Shown: positions 8,230 through 16,742 of the stretch, piece after piece | Position numbering within the stretch: the first letter of the stretch is position 1 | How the letters are laid out: every line of letters begins with the position of its first letter | NCBI GenBank assembly: GCA_910579965.1 | Contig: CAJTWF010000008.1 | Span: forward strand, 5,770 to 69,769 | Length of the DNA: 64,000 bases | Origin: an uncultured Oscillospiraceae bacterium | Lineage (GTDB): Bacteria > Bacillota > Clostridia > Oscillospirales > Oscillospiraceae | Reading direction: 5' to 3' | Translations under genes and position numbers: made by a program | Notes under the pieces: generated by a model | Databases searched by the model: none | Seen by the model: only the letters and a program-made list of their open reading frames with translations | What the model was told of the DNA's origin: nothing

Positions 8230-10808
8230 GCGAGATCATCCTCACCTCCTCCGTCCTCATTCTGGTGATCGCCCTGCTGCGGCGGGTCCTGCGGGGCCGG
8301 ATCAGCTCACGGGTCCAGTACGCCCTGTGGCTGCTGGCGGCGCTGCGCCTGCTGATCCCCGGGGTCCTGTTCCCTGCGCCGGTGAGCGTGGTGGGGGCGG
8401 CGGCGGAGCTGCGGGAGGTCCTGGTCCCGGCGGCGGTGTCCCCGGCGGAGCCCGGCGCCCCCAATTCGGACAGCCTGCCGGCAGGCCCGGTCCTCTCCCT
8501 GGAGCCTCCGCCGGCCGGGGAGACGGCGCCGCCCGCCCTGCCGCCGGCCCGGGCGGACCAGCAGGACGGCGGCTGGCTGCCCCTCCTCTGGGGGGCCGGG
8601 GCGGCGGCCCTGGGCTGCGTGCTGGCCGGGTCCAATCTGGCCTTCTGGCTCCGCCTGCGGCGGACCCGCCGGCCCCTGGACCTGCCCCATACCCGGCGGA
8701 CAGGGAGACTGCGGGTCTATGTGGCCGGGGACCTGCCCTCGCCCTGCCTGTTCGGCCTGCTCCGGCCCGCTATCTACCTCAATGAAGCGGCCCTGGAGGG
8801 CCGGCGGCTGGACCACATCCTCACCCACGAGTATGTCCACTACCGCCACGGGGACCACATCTGGTCCCTGCTCCGGGGGATCTGTCTGGCCCTCCACTGG
8901 TATAATCCCCTGGTCTGGTGGGCCGCCTCCCTGAGCCGCCGGGACTGCGAGCTGGCCTGCGACGAGGCGGCCATCCGCCGGCTGGGGGAGGCGGAGCGGA
9001 TCGACTACGGCCAGACCCTCCTGTCCATGGTGTCCGGCCGCCGGGGCCCGGGGGACCTTTTCCGCACCGCCACCACCATGACCGCCGGCCGGCGGACCAT
9101 GGCCGAGCGCATCGCCCTCATCGCCCACCGGCCCCGCCGCCTGCGGACCGTTCTGGCGGCGGCTCTGGCCGTCATGTGCTGCGCCGTGGCCCTCACCTTC
9201 GGCGGCAGGGCCGCAGCGGAACCGGCGGAGCCCGCCGGGCCCGGCCAGAGCCAGGACGAGCCCCTGGCCCCCCCGCCAGACCGGGAGCCGGAGGACCGGA
9301 CGGAGACCCTCTCCGATACCGCGTACACCCACCCCAGCGGCCTCTTTGCCCTGACCCTGCCGGAGAGCTGGCCGGGAAGGGTGGTATGGGTGGAGAGCGA
9401 GGACGGCGTGTCCTTCTACGACGCCGCCCGCTATGAGGAGGGGACCGAGGCCGGCTGGCTCATGGCCGTGATCCCCCAGCCGGAGAGCTGGGCCGCCCAG
9501 TACCACCAGAACGACTATATTTTGGCCCCCCTGCCCGCCGGCGACAGCCCCTATGTGTACGTGCTGAACGTGGACCAGGAGCCGGACCAGGCCGGTGCGG
9601 AGCTGGCCCCTCCGGCCGTTCTGGAGGCCATGGCGGGGAGCTTCCGGCTGCTGGCGGACCAGGAGACCTTCCCCCGGCTCATTCGGAACAGCTGCGAGGA
9701 CAATATGCCCCTGGCGGTGGCCTACCTGCCCTACCTCCGCTGGAGCGACTACCGGGAGATCTACGGCGAGGAGGAGATGCTCCGTCTGCTGGACGCGCTG
9801 TGCCGGTTCGTCCAGGACAGCGACGTGAGCTGGGGACAGGTCCACGACATCCTCTCCAACCGCTCCCGCAGCGATCCGGCCATCGACGGGGCCTACGCTA
9901 CAGCCATCCAGGAGGGGATCCTCTGGCCCCTCTATGAGAAGAACCCCCAGCGGTTCGTCTCCGTCATGGGCAGCGAGTACCTGACGGATGAGGAACGGGC
10001 CGATGTGATCGACTGGCTGCGCTACCCCCTCAGCGAACAGGCGGGCCGGGCGGACAGTGTGGAGGACTATCTCACGGACCGGGAGGTCTGCGCCGCCCTG
10101 GGTCTGGACGTTGGCGGCGTGTCGGCCAATGTCACCGACGTGACCCTCAGGGCGGCGGGGAATACCTTCTCCCTCCAGCCGGTGAACGTGGAGGGGGTCT
10201 ACGCCGTCTCCTATGTCTCTGACAACCCCGATGTGGCGGATTTCACCAATGCCTCCGATGGTACTGTCGTCGCCGTCAGCCCCGGAACGGCTACGGTGCG
10301 GATGCACGTGGAGTGCGCCAGCGGACGGTACGACTTCGCCTGTACGGTGCGGTGCGTGTGGGAGCCGGAGAGCGGCGGCGGACCTGATCCGCAGACCGTC
10401 AATATGTGGCAGAGAGGGCTCTTCGGCCTCATGTTCTCGATCCCCGCCGCGCCGGACCAGGAGCTGGTTTATGACAGCCTGGAGGAGGACGGTCTGGAGA
10501 CGGCGGTGATCTCCCGCCTGGAGGAGTACGCCCGGGAGTATCTGGACACTGACGGTCAGACGGCGTACAATGACCGACTGAGCCGGATCATTCTGGAGAG
10601 CGAAATCCCCCGGTTTGTGGAGTACGGCGGGGAGCTTACGGTGCGTTACCGGATTGAGGGCCTGCGGGACCGGGAGTGGAACGGGGAGATCTTCACGCTG
10701 TCCCCCCAGCCCGGCGATTATTTGGAGACCACCTTCACGGTCATGGACATACTCAATCTTCAGAATAACATCCGCTTTGAGGGGATGAACCAGCCCACAA
10801 CGCCGTAA
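8226..10808 (+). CDS. BlaR1/MecR1-like M56 metalloprotease sensor with atypical outer domain
   Basis: Membrane signal transducer of 860 residues. The N-terminal part has membrane segments near 4-20, 36-52 and 118-142, a zinc-protease HEYVH at 201-205 with a CELACDEAA segment near 240, and a fourth membrane segment near 304-322: the layout of BlaR1. The outer part (about 325-860) does not resemble the penicillin-binding sensor of BlaR1. I find no convincing SxxK / SxN / KTG set and no cognate beta-lactamase gene nearby. Instead it holds a DUF-like beta region (about 355-480), a helical region, a BIG2-like Ig domain (about 635-712) and a C-terminal tail. Overlaps the repressor gene, so coupled. 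Family is clear; the ligand is unknown. Confidence 0.88.
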   Translation: MSEIILTSSVLILVIALLRRVLRGRISSRVQYALWLLAALRLLIPGVLFPAPVSVVGAAAELREVLVPAAVSPAEPGAPNSDSLPAGPVLSLEPPPAGETAPPALPPARADQQDGGWLPLLWGAGAAALGCVLAGSNLAFWLRLRRTRRPLDLPHTRRTGRLRVYVAGDLPSPCLFGLLRPAIYLNEAALEGRRLDHILTHEYVHYRHGDHIWSLLRGICLALHWYNPLVWWAASLSRRDCELACDEAAIRRLGEAERIDYGQTLLSMVSGRRGPGDLFRTATTMTAGRRTMAERIALIAHRPRRLRTVLAAALAVMCCAVALTFGGRAAAEPAEPAGPGQSQDEPLAPPPDREPEDRTETLSDTAYTHPSGLFALTLPESWPGRVVWVESEDGVSFYDAARYEEGTEAGWLMAVIPQPESWAAQYHQNDYILAPLPAGDSPYVYVLNVDQEPDQAGAELAPPAVLEAMAGSFRLLADQETFPRLIRNSCEDNMPLAVAYLPYLRWSDYREIYGEEEMLRLLDALCRFVQDSDVSWGQVHDILSNRSRSDPAIDGAYATAIQEGILWPLYEKNPQRFVSVMGSEYLTDEERADVIDWLRYPLSEQAGRADSVEDYLTDREVCAALGLDVGGVSANVTDVTLRAAGNTFSLQPVNVEGVYAVSYVSDNPDVADFTNASDGTVVAVSPGTATVRMHVECASGRYDFACTVRCVWEPESGGGPDPQTVNMWQRGLFGLMFSIPAAPDQELVYDSLEEDGLETAVISRLEEYAREYLDTDGQTAYNDRLSRIILESEIPRFVEYGGELTVRYRIEGLRDREWNGEIFTLSPQPGDYLETTFTVMDILNLQNNIRFEGMNQPTTP

Positions 10809-10821
10809 GGGAGGCACAGAC

Positions 10822-11661
10822 ATGAAAAGGTATATTGTATATATTATAATGGTATGCGCGGCATGCGCCCTGCTCCTCGCCGCCTGCGGCCCAAAACCTG
10901 CCGGACCCGCTCCCCAGGAGCCGGACCGGACCCCGGCCCAGTCTGCCCCTCTGCCGGAGAAGGTGTCCGGCGCAGACCTGATCCGGGAGCGTGTGTGGCG
11001 GGGGGAGAGCGCCGGGACCTGGCTGCCCCTGCTGGCGGATGTGACCTGGGAGGAGCTGGCCGAGCCGGTCCGGGAGGGCTTTGACTGCGTCTGGGAGGCG
11101 TGCGGCGATATTTTCTCCTACGTGGAGGAGCAGGGCCAGAGCCTGACGGAGGAGGAGTACCAGATCCTTCTCTCCCATGTCCAGGGCCTGGACGGGGCCT
11201 ATGCCGAGGGGTACAACGGAATGCTCTACGATCTGTACGTCCTCAACCCCGCCTGCTTTGCCCGCATCGTCCTGGACCAGCTGCCTCCGGACCAGCAGGA
11301 GGCGGCCCTGGGCGGACTGCTCTACGACTGGGGGTATTGCCATGACCTGGACGGGATGGACCGGGCCGGGCAGCTGGCGCTTCTGACCGCCCGGCTGGAG
11401 GCGGACCGGGCCGGGGATCTGGCCGCCAGTCCGGACGTGATGCGCTTCGACTGCCAGGGCCAGAGCGCCCGCCTCCTGCCGGTGAACGTGTCGGGCGTCT
11501 GCGCTGTCTCCTACACCTCTGACCGCCCGGAGGTGGCGGCGGTGGACGGGATCACGGGCCTTGTCACCGCCGTGGGACCCGGGGAGGCGGTAATAACCCT
11601 CCATTTCGAGGGGGACGGCGAGAACCGGGACTTTACCTGCGCCGTGGCGTGCAGGTGGTAG
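10822..11661 (+). CDS. Lipoprotein paralogous to the outer domain of the upstream sensor
   Basis: A 279-residue secreted lipoprotein: signal with lipobox LLAAC (Cys22), then a Pro-rich linker. Its middle (about 115-200, DGAYAEGYN, YDLYVLNPACFARIVLDQL) aligns by eye with the sensor's DGAYATAIQ and PLYEKNPQRFVSVMGSEYL. Its C-terminus (LPVNVSGVCAVSYTSD, then TAVGPGEAVITLHFE, CAVACRW) matches the sensor's BIG2-like domain in order and spacing. It starts 13 bases after the sensor gene with GGGAGG upstream, so it is the third gene of the operon. A role as ligand-binding partner or decoy is inference. Confidence 0.85.
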   Translation: MKRYIVYIIMVCAACALLLAACGPKPAGPAPQEPDRTPAQSAPLPEKVSGADLIRERVWRGESAGTWLPLLADVTWEELAEPVREGFDCVWEACGDIFSYVEEQGQSLTEEEYQILLSHVQGLDGAYAEGYNGMLYDLYVLNPACFARIVLDQLPPDQQEAALGGLLYDWGYCHDLDGMDRAGQLALLTARLEADRAGDLAASPDVMRFDCQGQSARLLPVNVSGVCAVSYTSDRPEVAAVDGITGLVTAVGPGEAVITLHFEGDGENRDFTCAVACRW

Positions 11662-11671
11662 GCCGCGTCCG

Positions 11672-11703
11672 AAAAATCAGCCCGCTCAGGCGGGCTGATT
11701 TTT
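11672..11703 (+). terminator. Rho-independent terminator of the sensor operon
   Basis: AAAAATCAGCCCG pairs with CGGGCTGATTTTT around a CTCAGG-type loop, ending in a T run. It closes the three-gene operon and precedes the serC promoter. Confidence 0.85.
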
Positions 11704-11717
11704 CTTTATTTCCCCGG

Positions 11718-11746
11718 TTGATTCTTTTCCGAAAGTGTACTATACT
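11718..11746 (+). promoter_or_regulatory. serC promoter
   Basis: TTGATT, a 17-base spacer and TATACT lie about 50 bases ahead of the serC start. No operator or riboswitch is evident in the leader. Confidence 0.75.
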
Positions 11747-11797
11747 GGGGATGCTTGGAGAAGCAGTCTGACAATCATTTTTGAGGAGGAACGAACC

Positions 11798-12892
11798 ATG
11801 AAGTACAACCGCACTTACAACTTTTCCGCCGGACCTGCCACTATGCCGGAGCCTGTCCTGGAGGAGATCCGGGACGAGATGATGAACTACAAGGGCTCCG
11901 GCATGTGCGTGATGGAGATGAGCCACCGCTCCCCGGTGTACCAGCAGATCATCGACGAGGCGGAGCAGGATCTGCGGGATCTGATGAACATCCCGGACAA
12001 CTACAAGGTCCTGTTCATCCAGGGCGGCGCTACGCTCCAGTTTGCCATGATCCCTATGAACCTGATGAAGAACGGCGTGGCCTGCTACGTGGAGACCGGC
12101 GCGTGGTCCAAGAAGGCCATTGCCGAGGCCAAAAAGTACGGCGACGTACATGTGGTGGCCTCCAGCAAGGACCGCAATTTCAGCTATATCCCCGACTGCG
12201 GCAACCTGGACATCCCCGACAACGCCGATTACGTCTATATCTGCGAGAATGAGACCATCCACGGCGTCACCTGGCCCAAGCTGCCCGACACAAAGGGCCA
12301 CGTTCTGGTCAGCGACCAGAGCTCCATGTTCCTCTCCCGGCCCTGCAACGTGTCCGACTACGGCCTGATCTACGCCGGCGTGCAGAAGAACGTGGGCCCC
12401 GCCGGCATGGTGGTGGTCATCATCCGGGAGGATCTGATCCGGGACGAGGCGGAGCTGGATCCCAAGACCCCCATCTATATGAGCTACAAGACCCACGCGG
12501 ACAACGGCTCCATGTACAACACCCCCAACTGCTGGGCCATCTACTGCTGCGGCAAGGTGTTCAAGTACCTCAAGAGCATCGGCGGCCTGGAGGCCATGGA
12601 GAAGATCAACGTGGAGAAGGCCCGGGTCATGTACGACTTCCTGGACAGCTCCAAGATGTTCAAGGGCACTGTGGACAAGCAGTTCCGGTCCCTGATGAAC
12701 ATCCCCTTTGTCACCGGCGACAAGGACCTGGACGCCAAGGTGGTGGCCGCCACCAAGGCCGCTGGCTACGATAACCTCAAGGGCCACAAGAGCGTGGGCG
12801 GCCTGCGTGCCTCCACCTACAACGCCATGCCCAAGGACGGCGTGGAGGCCCTGGTGGACTTCCTGAAGAAGTTCGAGGCGGAGAACGGCTGA
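11798..12892 (+). CDS. serC: Phosphoserine aminotransferase
   Basis: Converts 3-phosphohydroxypyruvate and glutamate to phosphoserine and 2-oxoglutarate, using PLP. The 364-residue length and the opening NFSAGPATMPEPVLEEI are diagnostic; the Schiff-base lysine is K197 in YAGVQKNVGPAG. The first 21 residues of the longest frame are dropped because AGGAGG lies about eight bases before this ATG. It is followed by serA on the same strand, giving two of the three steps of serine synthesis; no serB is seen here. Confidence 0.97.
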   Translation: MKYNRTYNFSAGPATMPEPVLEEIRDEMMNYKGSGMCVMEMSHRSPVYQQIIDEAEQDLRDLMNIPDNYKVLFIQGGATLQFAMIPMNLMKNGVACYVETGAWSKKAIAEAKKYGDVHVVASSKDRNFSYIPDCGNLDIPDNADYVYICENETIHGVTWPKLPDTKGHVLVSDQSSMFLSRPCNVSDYGLIYAGVQKNVGPAGMVVVIIREDLIRDEAELDPKTPIYMSYKTHADNGSMYNTPNCWAIYCCGKVFKYLKSIGGLEAMEKINVEKARVMYDFLDSSKMFKGTVDKQFRSLMNIPFVTGDKDLDAKVVAATKAAGYDNLKGHKSVGGLRASTYNAMPKDGVEALVDFLKKFEAENG

Positions 12893-12965
12893 GGCTTCTT
12901 TCCTCTGTGAACAGAACCCCTCAGAAGAATATAGGCCTGCCGGCAGTCCCGGCAAAGGCGTCTGA

Positions 12966-13003
12966 AAGTTCTTTTTGATCCTTTTTCTTTCAAGAAAAAG
13001 GGT
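12966..13003. repeat. Copy of the TTTCTTTCAAGAAA intergenic repeat
   Basis: AAAGTTCTTTTTGATCC followed by the palindrome CTTTTTCTTTCAAGAAAAAG. Related copies lie at 22261-22302, 26312-26354 (both inverted) and 32136-32177. The palindrome could act as a terminator in either direction. Here it sits between serC and serA. Confidence 0.65.
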
Positions 13004-13035
13004 GAATACGAAAATAATGAAGGAATGATTTCGCC

Positions 13036-13947
13036 ATGAAAATTCTTGTTACCGACGGCATGGACAAGACCGCCCTGGAGCAGCTGAAGGCCAACGGCCA
13101 CGAGGTGGTGGAGCAGTTCTACCCCTCCGAGGAGCTGGGCGCGGCCCTGCGGGACTTTGACGCGGTAGTGGTGCGCTCCGCCACCAAGGTCCGTGCCAGC
13201 CACATCGACGCGGCCAAGGGCGGCCGGCTGAAGCTGGTCATCCGGGGCGGCGTGGGCGTGGACAACATTGACGTGAAGTACGCCGAGGACAACGGCATCA
13301 CCGTGAAGAACACCCCCCGGGCCTCCTCCAACTCCGTGGCCGAGCTGGCCATGGGCCACATGTTCTCCTGCGCCCGGTTCCTTTCCGTGGCGGGCCACAC
13401 CATGCGGGAGGGCAAATGGGAGAAGAAGGCCTACGGCAAGGGCTTTGAGCTGGGGGGCAAGACCCTGGGCATCATCGGCTTTGGCCGCATCGGCCAGGCT
13501 CTGGGCCGCATGGCCAAGGGCATCGGCATGGAGGTCATTGCCCAGGACATCTTCCATGTGCCCGGCATTGAGGAGCAGATCGGCATGAAGTACGTGGAGC
13601 TGGACGAGCTGCTGGAGCGGGCGGACTTCATCTCCCTCCACACCCCGTCCCTCAACGGCGTGAAGCTCATCTGCAAGGAGAACATCGAGAAGATGAAGGA
13701 CGGCGTGGTGTTCATCAACACCTCCCGGGGCGACAACGTCAACGAGGCGGATCTGCTGGAGGCCCTGAACTCCGGCAAGGTCCGCGCCGCCGGGCTGGAC
13801 GTCTACGCCGACGAGCCGGCCACCAACACCGCGCTCTACAGCCATCCCAACGTCTCCTGCACGCCCCACATCGGCGCGGCCACCAAGGAGGCCCAGCAGC
13901 GCATCGGCATGGAGATTGTGGACATTATCGAGGGATTCGGGAAGTAA
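13036..13947 (+). CDS. serA: D-3-phosphoglycerate dehydrogenase, short form
   Basis: NAD-dependent first step of serine synthesis: 3-phosphoglycerate to 3-phosphohydroxypyruvate. It has the D-2-hydroxyacid dehydrogenase fold, with GFGRIG at 148-153 binding NAD, the catalytic Arg in NTSRGDNVNE and the catalytic His in CTPHIGAAT near the C-terminus. At 303 residues it lacks the ACT regulatory domain of longer SerA enzymes, so serine feedback through ACT is not expected. It lies 143 bases after serC, separated by an intergenic repeat; cotranscription is likely but not certain. Confidence 0.93.
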   Translation: MKILVTDGMDKTALEQLKANGHEVVEQFYPSEELGAALRDFDAVVVRSATKVRASHIDAAKGGRLKLVIRGGVGVDNIDVKYAEDNGITVKNTPRASSNSVAELAMGHMFSCARFLSVAGHTMREGKWEKKAYGKGFELGGKTLGIIGFGRIGQALGRMAKGIGMEVIAQDIFHVPGIEEQIGMKYVELDELLERADFISLHTPSLNGVKLICKENIEKMKDGVVFINTSRGDNVNEADLLEALNSGKVRAAGLDVYADEPATNTALYSHPNVSCTPHIGAATKEAQQRIGMEIVDIIEGFGK

Positions 13948-13971
13948 TCAATATCCTTTTCCGCGCAGTGC

Positions 13972-14013
13972 GGGAGCCGGACGGAACCAGTTCCGTCCGG
14001 CTCCCGTTTTTTT
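13972..14013 (+). terminator. serA terminator
   Basis: A 15-bp stem (GGGAGCCGGACGGAA and complement) with a short loop is followed by seven Ts. Confidence 0.9.
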
Positions 14014-14128
14014 GGTTTGTCATGGCCCGGCATATTTTTACAATTTTGGAAATGATAGGTATTGGATCAATATTAAACCGGCCCCGTATTGGGATTGATG
14101 TAGTAAAATGGCCTGGGAGGTGATAAAG

Positions 14129-14296
14129 ATGGAGGTCAAATTTACTATGGTGCTCGATGAGAAAACTGCAAAACAGATGACCTATATAGGAAGATACTAT
14201 GGCCGGTCACGCATCAAGGAAATCGAATGGGCCTGCAAACAGTACATCCAGGACTTTGAGCAGAAAATAGACAAGATCGAACTGGAGGGCACCTGA
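14129..14296 (+). CDS. Small hypothetical protein, possible ribbon-helix-helix
   Basis: A 55-residue protein starting MEVKFTMVLDEKTAKQM. The short beta-like strand followed by two helices (MTYIGRYYGRSRIKEIEWACKQYI is the helical part, positions 17-40) is consistent with, but not proof of, a ribbon-helix-helix DNA-binding fold. The ATG at 14129 has GGGAGG eight bases upstream; the longer start at 14108 does not. A terminator follows. It stands among prophage remnants, but no partner is evident. Confidence 0.6.
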   Translation: MEVKFTMVLDEKTAKQMTYIGRYYGRSRIKEIEWACKQYIQDFEQKIDKIELEGT

Positions 14297-14313
14297 TAAG
14301 GCGCCCTCCTTTT
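14284..14313 (+). terminator. Terminator of the small 14.1 kb gene
   Basis: GGAGGGC and GCCCTCC stem with an interrupted loop, followed by TTTTCT. It overlaps the stop codon of the gene it ends. Confidence 0.7.
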
Positions 14314-14479
14314 CTGTCGGGATTGTCGGGACACCTGAAAACCAGCAAAGCGCGGCGATTGGTTTTGCTGTTTCCCAAGTGTACCGACGATACCGGCAAA
14401 ACGGTAAGCATTTCCAATATGTCGGCCTTCAAATGGCGCGTCGAATTATGTATAATTTTGTCGAAAGGAGAGGATTGCT

Positions 14480-14821
14480 GTGGAAGTTCAGCAAAACATG
14501 GCCACCGTTATTCGCATGATTATGGAGACGCGAAATATGTCAATGGATGATTTCTCTGAGGAGCTGGAGATCTCCCGCTCCACCTTGCAGGAGTATCTGA
14601 AGGGGAAGGGAAACCCCAGCATCAAAACCATCATCCATCTGTCGCAGAAGCTGGAGATTGAGCCCGCTGTCCTTCTGACAGGAATGACGGAGGTGGAGGC
14701 GCGGAATGTGGTCCGCCCTCTTCTGAACGCGGTGCGGAGCATCTCAGAGCTGAACAACGACAAAAAGCTCCGTCTAGCCGAGCTGTTCTGGGAGATGGTG
14801 CGGCTTTGGGCCGATGAATAA
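14480..14821 (+). CDS. XRE-family regulator
   Basis: A 113-residue DNA-binding protein with an N-terminal helix-turn-helix: NMSMDDFSEELEISRSTLQEYL (about 17-38) gives the two helices, followed by the GKGNPSIKTII third-helix region. The C-terminal half is helical. The start is a GTG with AAAGGAGAGG six bases upstream. TATAAT at 14453-14458 with a weak TTCAAA -35 may be its promoter. Its stop is TAATGA, which overlaps the ATG of the next gene. It may control the neighbouring zinc-ribbon gene or be left over from the phage. Confidence 0.8.
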   Translation: MEVQQNMATVIRMIMETRNMSMDDFSEELEISRSTLQEYLKGKGNPSIKTIIHLSQKLEIEPAVLLTGMTEVEARNVVRPLLNAVRSISELNNDKKLRLAELFWEMVRLWADE

Positions 14822-15042
14822 TGAATTCGGGGCAGGGCAAACGCCAGCAGATGGATGAGCTGGCCTTCCGCCGGCCCATGGCGGTGACGGAGGCGCTCCG
14901 GTTCCGGACAGGGGGGAGCTACCCGGTCTGTCCCCGGTGCGGCGTTACCATGGAGCGGGAATATCAAAATTTCTGTGACCGCTGCGGACAGCGGCTGGAG
15001 TGGAGCCGCTTTGACCGGGCTGCGGTGGTGACGAAACGCTGA
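14821..15042 (+). CDS. Small zinc-ribbon protein
   Basis: A 73-residue protein with CPRCG (37-41) and CDRCG (52-56), two CxxC knuckles 15 residues apart, as in a treble-clef or zinc-ribbon fold. It shares its start with the XRE stop (TAATGA) and has no strong ribosome site of its own, so it is probably translated by coupling. Function unknown. The high Arg content would suit a nucleic-acid-binding role. Confidence 0.7.
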   Translation: MNSGQGKRQQMDELAFRRPMAVTEALRFRTGGSYPVCPRCGVTMEREYQNFCDRCGQRLEWSRFDRAAVVTKR

Positions 15043-15065
15043 CGCCTCTGCGCACAGCATAAAAT

Positions 15066-15096
15066 AAGAGGCCGGGGGATGCTCCCCCGGCCTCTT
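15066..15096. terminator. Two-way terminator between regulators and phage cassette
   Basis: A 13-bp perfect stem (AAGAGGCCGGGGG and complement) with a five-base loop separates two convergent gene groups. TTATTTTAT follows on the minus strand. Confidence 0.75.
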
Positions 15097-15105
15097 CTCC
15101 TGCCT

Positions 15106-15726
15106 TCAGTTCGACGCGGCCCGTTTGGCCATGATGGCCGCCTGGTAGCGGGGAATGAGCTGCATGGGATTCTCGCCGTCGGTGATGCCCATGGCCGCCG
15201 CCTCCTCCAGCTCCGCCCTGGCCCAGGCGGGCACGGGCTGGCTGCTGAGGTACTGGCACAGCGCGTCGTAGATCTCTTTTCCTGTCATACGCTCCTCCTC
15301 CATCGGTCTGATATAGGCTTCCGCCAGACTCCTTTTCCTGGTTCGGCGGAAGACCCCGCCGCCGTTGTCCTGGCTGCCGCCCTGGCCGGGGGAGGTGTTG
15401 CCCTCGATGGCAGTGACATCGCTGCCGGAGGCGCTCTCCACGATACCCGTGTGGCCGAACCGGTAGATGACGATATCCCCTGGCATGGGGTCCGGGACCA
15501 CCCGCTCCGGCTGATTCGCCCTGTACCAGCGCAGCAGCGCGGAGCAGGAGCCGGTCCGGCAGGGCAGGGGGGCTCCGGCCTGATTGAAGCACCACTGCAC
15601 AAAGGACATGCACCAGGGCTGACCGTCCAGGCCCAGCCACTTGCCGTACTTGGTGCGGTTGGAGCCGGCTGGGCTCTCCGTGGAGCCCAGCTCTCTCCGA
15701 GCGATGTCCAGCGCCCTCCTATTCAA
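15106..15726 (-). CDS. Phage CHAP-domain lysin
   Basis: Predicted peptidoglycan amidase/endopeptidase of 206 residues. The catalytic Cys39 lies in QPWCMSFVQWCF and His92 in GHTGIVES, the standard CHAP pair, with an acidic residue in TAIEGNTSPG (about 106-115). The C-terminal about 60 residues form a separate helical module (WARAELEEAAAMGITDGENP), which resembles a short cell-wall-binding helix found in clostridial phage lysins. It is the last gene of the minus-strand cassette and overlaps the holin gene by eight bases. It would open the wall at phage lysis. Confidence 0.88.
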   Translation of the reverse strand: MNRRALDIARRELGSTESPAGSNRTKYGKWLGLDGQPWCMSFVQWCFNQAGAPLPCRTGSCSALLRWYRANQPERVVPDPMPGDIVIYRFGHTGIVESASGSDVTAIEGNTSPGQGGSQDNGGGVFRRTRKRSLAEAYIRPMEEERMTGKEIYDALCQYLSSQPVPAWARAELEEAAAMGITDGENPMQLIPRYQAAIMAKRAASN

Positions 15727-15922
15727 CGTCCACCTCCGGCAGGCCCGCCGCGCTGGTGAGCAGGCTCAGCACCCCGGCCAGGGCGGCGGCGCTGACCGTC
15801 AGCAGCCAGTCGACCTCCCCCATGGCGGCGGCGGTGCCAATGGTAGCGGCAGCGGTCTGGGCCACGGTTTTGACGGCCCGGACGGCGGCGGCTCTCAGCC
15901 AGTTCTGCCAATAGCTGTTCAT
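15719..15922 (-). CDS. r1t-type phage holin
   Basis: A 67-residue membrane protein with two hydrophobic segments (about 16-32 and 39-58) separated by MGEVDW, a pattern of the r1t/LL-H holin family, with an acidic C-terminus. Holins make the membrane hole that releases the lysin. It sits between the XhlA-like gene (four-base overlap) and the lysin. Confidence 0.85.
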   Translation of the reverse strand: MNSYWQNWLRAAAVRAVKTVAQTAAATIGTAAAMGEVDWLLTVSAAALAGVLSLLTSAAGLPEVDVE

Positions 15923-16161
15923 AGGTCCATTTTCCTTTCCAAATCGTCGATGCGGTGGTTGGCCACCTTGATTTTCTCCTCCTGGAGCTCCGTCCGTTCC
16001 TCCAGCCGGTAGGTGCGCTCAATGAGGCTGTTGTGGGCCTGCACCTTCTTCTCCAGCTCCTCCAGCCGGTACTGGGTCAGTCTGGAGGACACCAGCACGC
16101 CGCCCAGGGACCCGGCGGCGGACCCGGCCAGTCCGATCAGCGCCACGATAATTGCTTCCAC
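15919..16161 (-). CDS. XhlA-like phage lysis accessory protein
   Basis: An 80-residue protein with an N-terminal membrane helix (VEAIIVALIGLAGSAAGSL) and a long heptad coiled coil, as in XhlA/hemolysin-type proteins of lysis modules. The GTG at 16161 is chosen because AGGAGGG lies six bases upstream; the frame opening at 16371 is only a shadow of the neighbouring tail gene. It overlaps the holin gene by four bases and lies 11 bases from the tail gene. Confidence 0.75.
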   Translation of the reverse strand: MEAIIVALIGLAGSAAGSLGGVLVSSRLTQYRLEELEKKVQAHNSLIERTYRLEERTELQEEKIKVANHRIDDLERKMDL

Positions 16162-16172
16162 AGCCCGCCCTC

Positions 16173-16742
16173 CTACACGTATTCCACATAGATGTCCGCC
16201 TGCTTGCTGCTCTCCGCCGACTTTGTCTGGAGGATCAGCAGGACGCTGATCTGGATCTTTTTGGTGCCGTCCTCGTTCTCCATGGGGCGGAAGCCGGTGA
16301 TGTAGAAGCTGGCGAACTCGCCGTTGATGGTGGTGAAGGCGGACCCCTTGATGTCCGTATAATCCTTCCATTCGATGGAGCTGCCCTCCACCCCGAAGAG
16401 AGTGCTCCCCTTCCGGATGTTTTCCGGGCTCAGATTTTCGTCCCCCTGGACGGTCTGGGGACCGGCCAGATAGATCCCGGCGGGGATAACCTGCTGGGCC
16501 GCGCCGGGGGTGATGGTCTGGGCGGCCTGGACGGCGATAGCGCCGGTCAGCTTCTCGCCCCCTGCGTAGGCGGTTTTCCCGGAGAGGATGTCCCCGGCCG
16601 CGGCTGTGGCGTCGGAGGTGTCCGTACCGGCGGAGATAGCGCTGATCCGCTCCGGGAAGGCGGCGGCCCGGATGGCCCCGGTGGAGCCCTCCTTCTCCCG
16701 AATGGCGGCGGCGATCCGCTGAAACAGGGTCTTCAGCTCCAT
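16173..16742 (-). CDS. Phage tail/baseplate-associated protein
   Basis: A 189-residue protein with a coiled N-terminus (LFQRIAAAIREKEGSTG) and repeats of the type DILSGKTAYAGGEKLTGAI, which recur in clostridial and bacillus phage tail proteins. The C-terminal half (WKDYTDIKGSAFTTINGEF) is beta-rich. Likely an adsorption or fibre accessory protein; the exact part is not known. Confidence 0.65.
   Translation of the reverse strand: MELKTLFQRIAAAIREKEGSTGAIRAAAFPERISAISAGTDTSDATAAAGDILSGKTAYAGGEKLTGAIAVQAAQTITPGAAQQVIPAGIYLAGPQTVQGDENLSPENIRKGSTLFGVEGSSIEWKDYTDIKGSAFTTINGEFASFYITGFRPMENEDGTKKIQISVLLILQTKSAESSKQADIYVEYV

Noticed and set aside
7716..10808. A single 1030-codon plus-strand frame covering the repressor and sensor region
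   Set aside because: Up to 8225 this frame is out of register with the repressor gene and its product is low-complexity. The real sensor starts at 8226, overlapping the repressor stop.
8226..10808. True beta-lactam receptor BlaR1/MecR1
   Set aside because: The outer domain shows no convincing SxxK, SxN and KTG set, and no beta-lactamase or PBP2a gene is near.
8307..10823. Long minus-strand frame (838 codons) opposite the sensor gene
   Set aside because: It is a GC-rich shadow, rich in Gly/Pro/His/Arg, with no domain or ribosome site. The same applies to the frames at 20097-22331 and 40335-42053.
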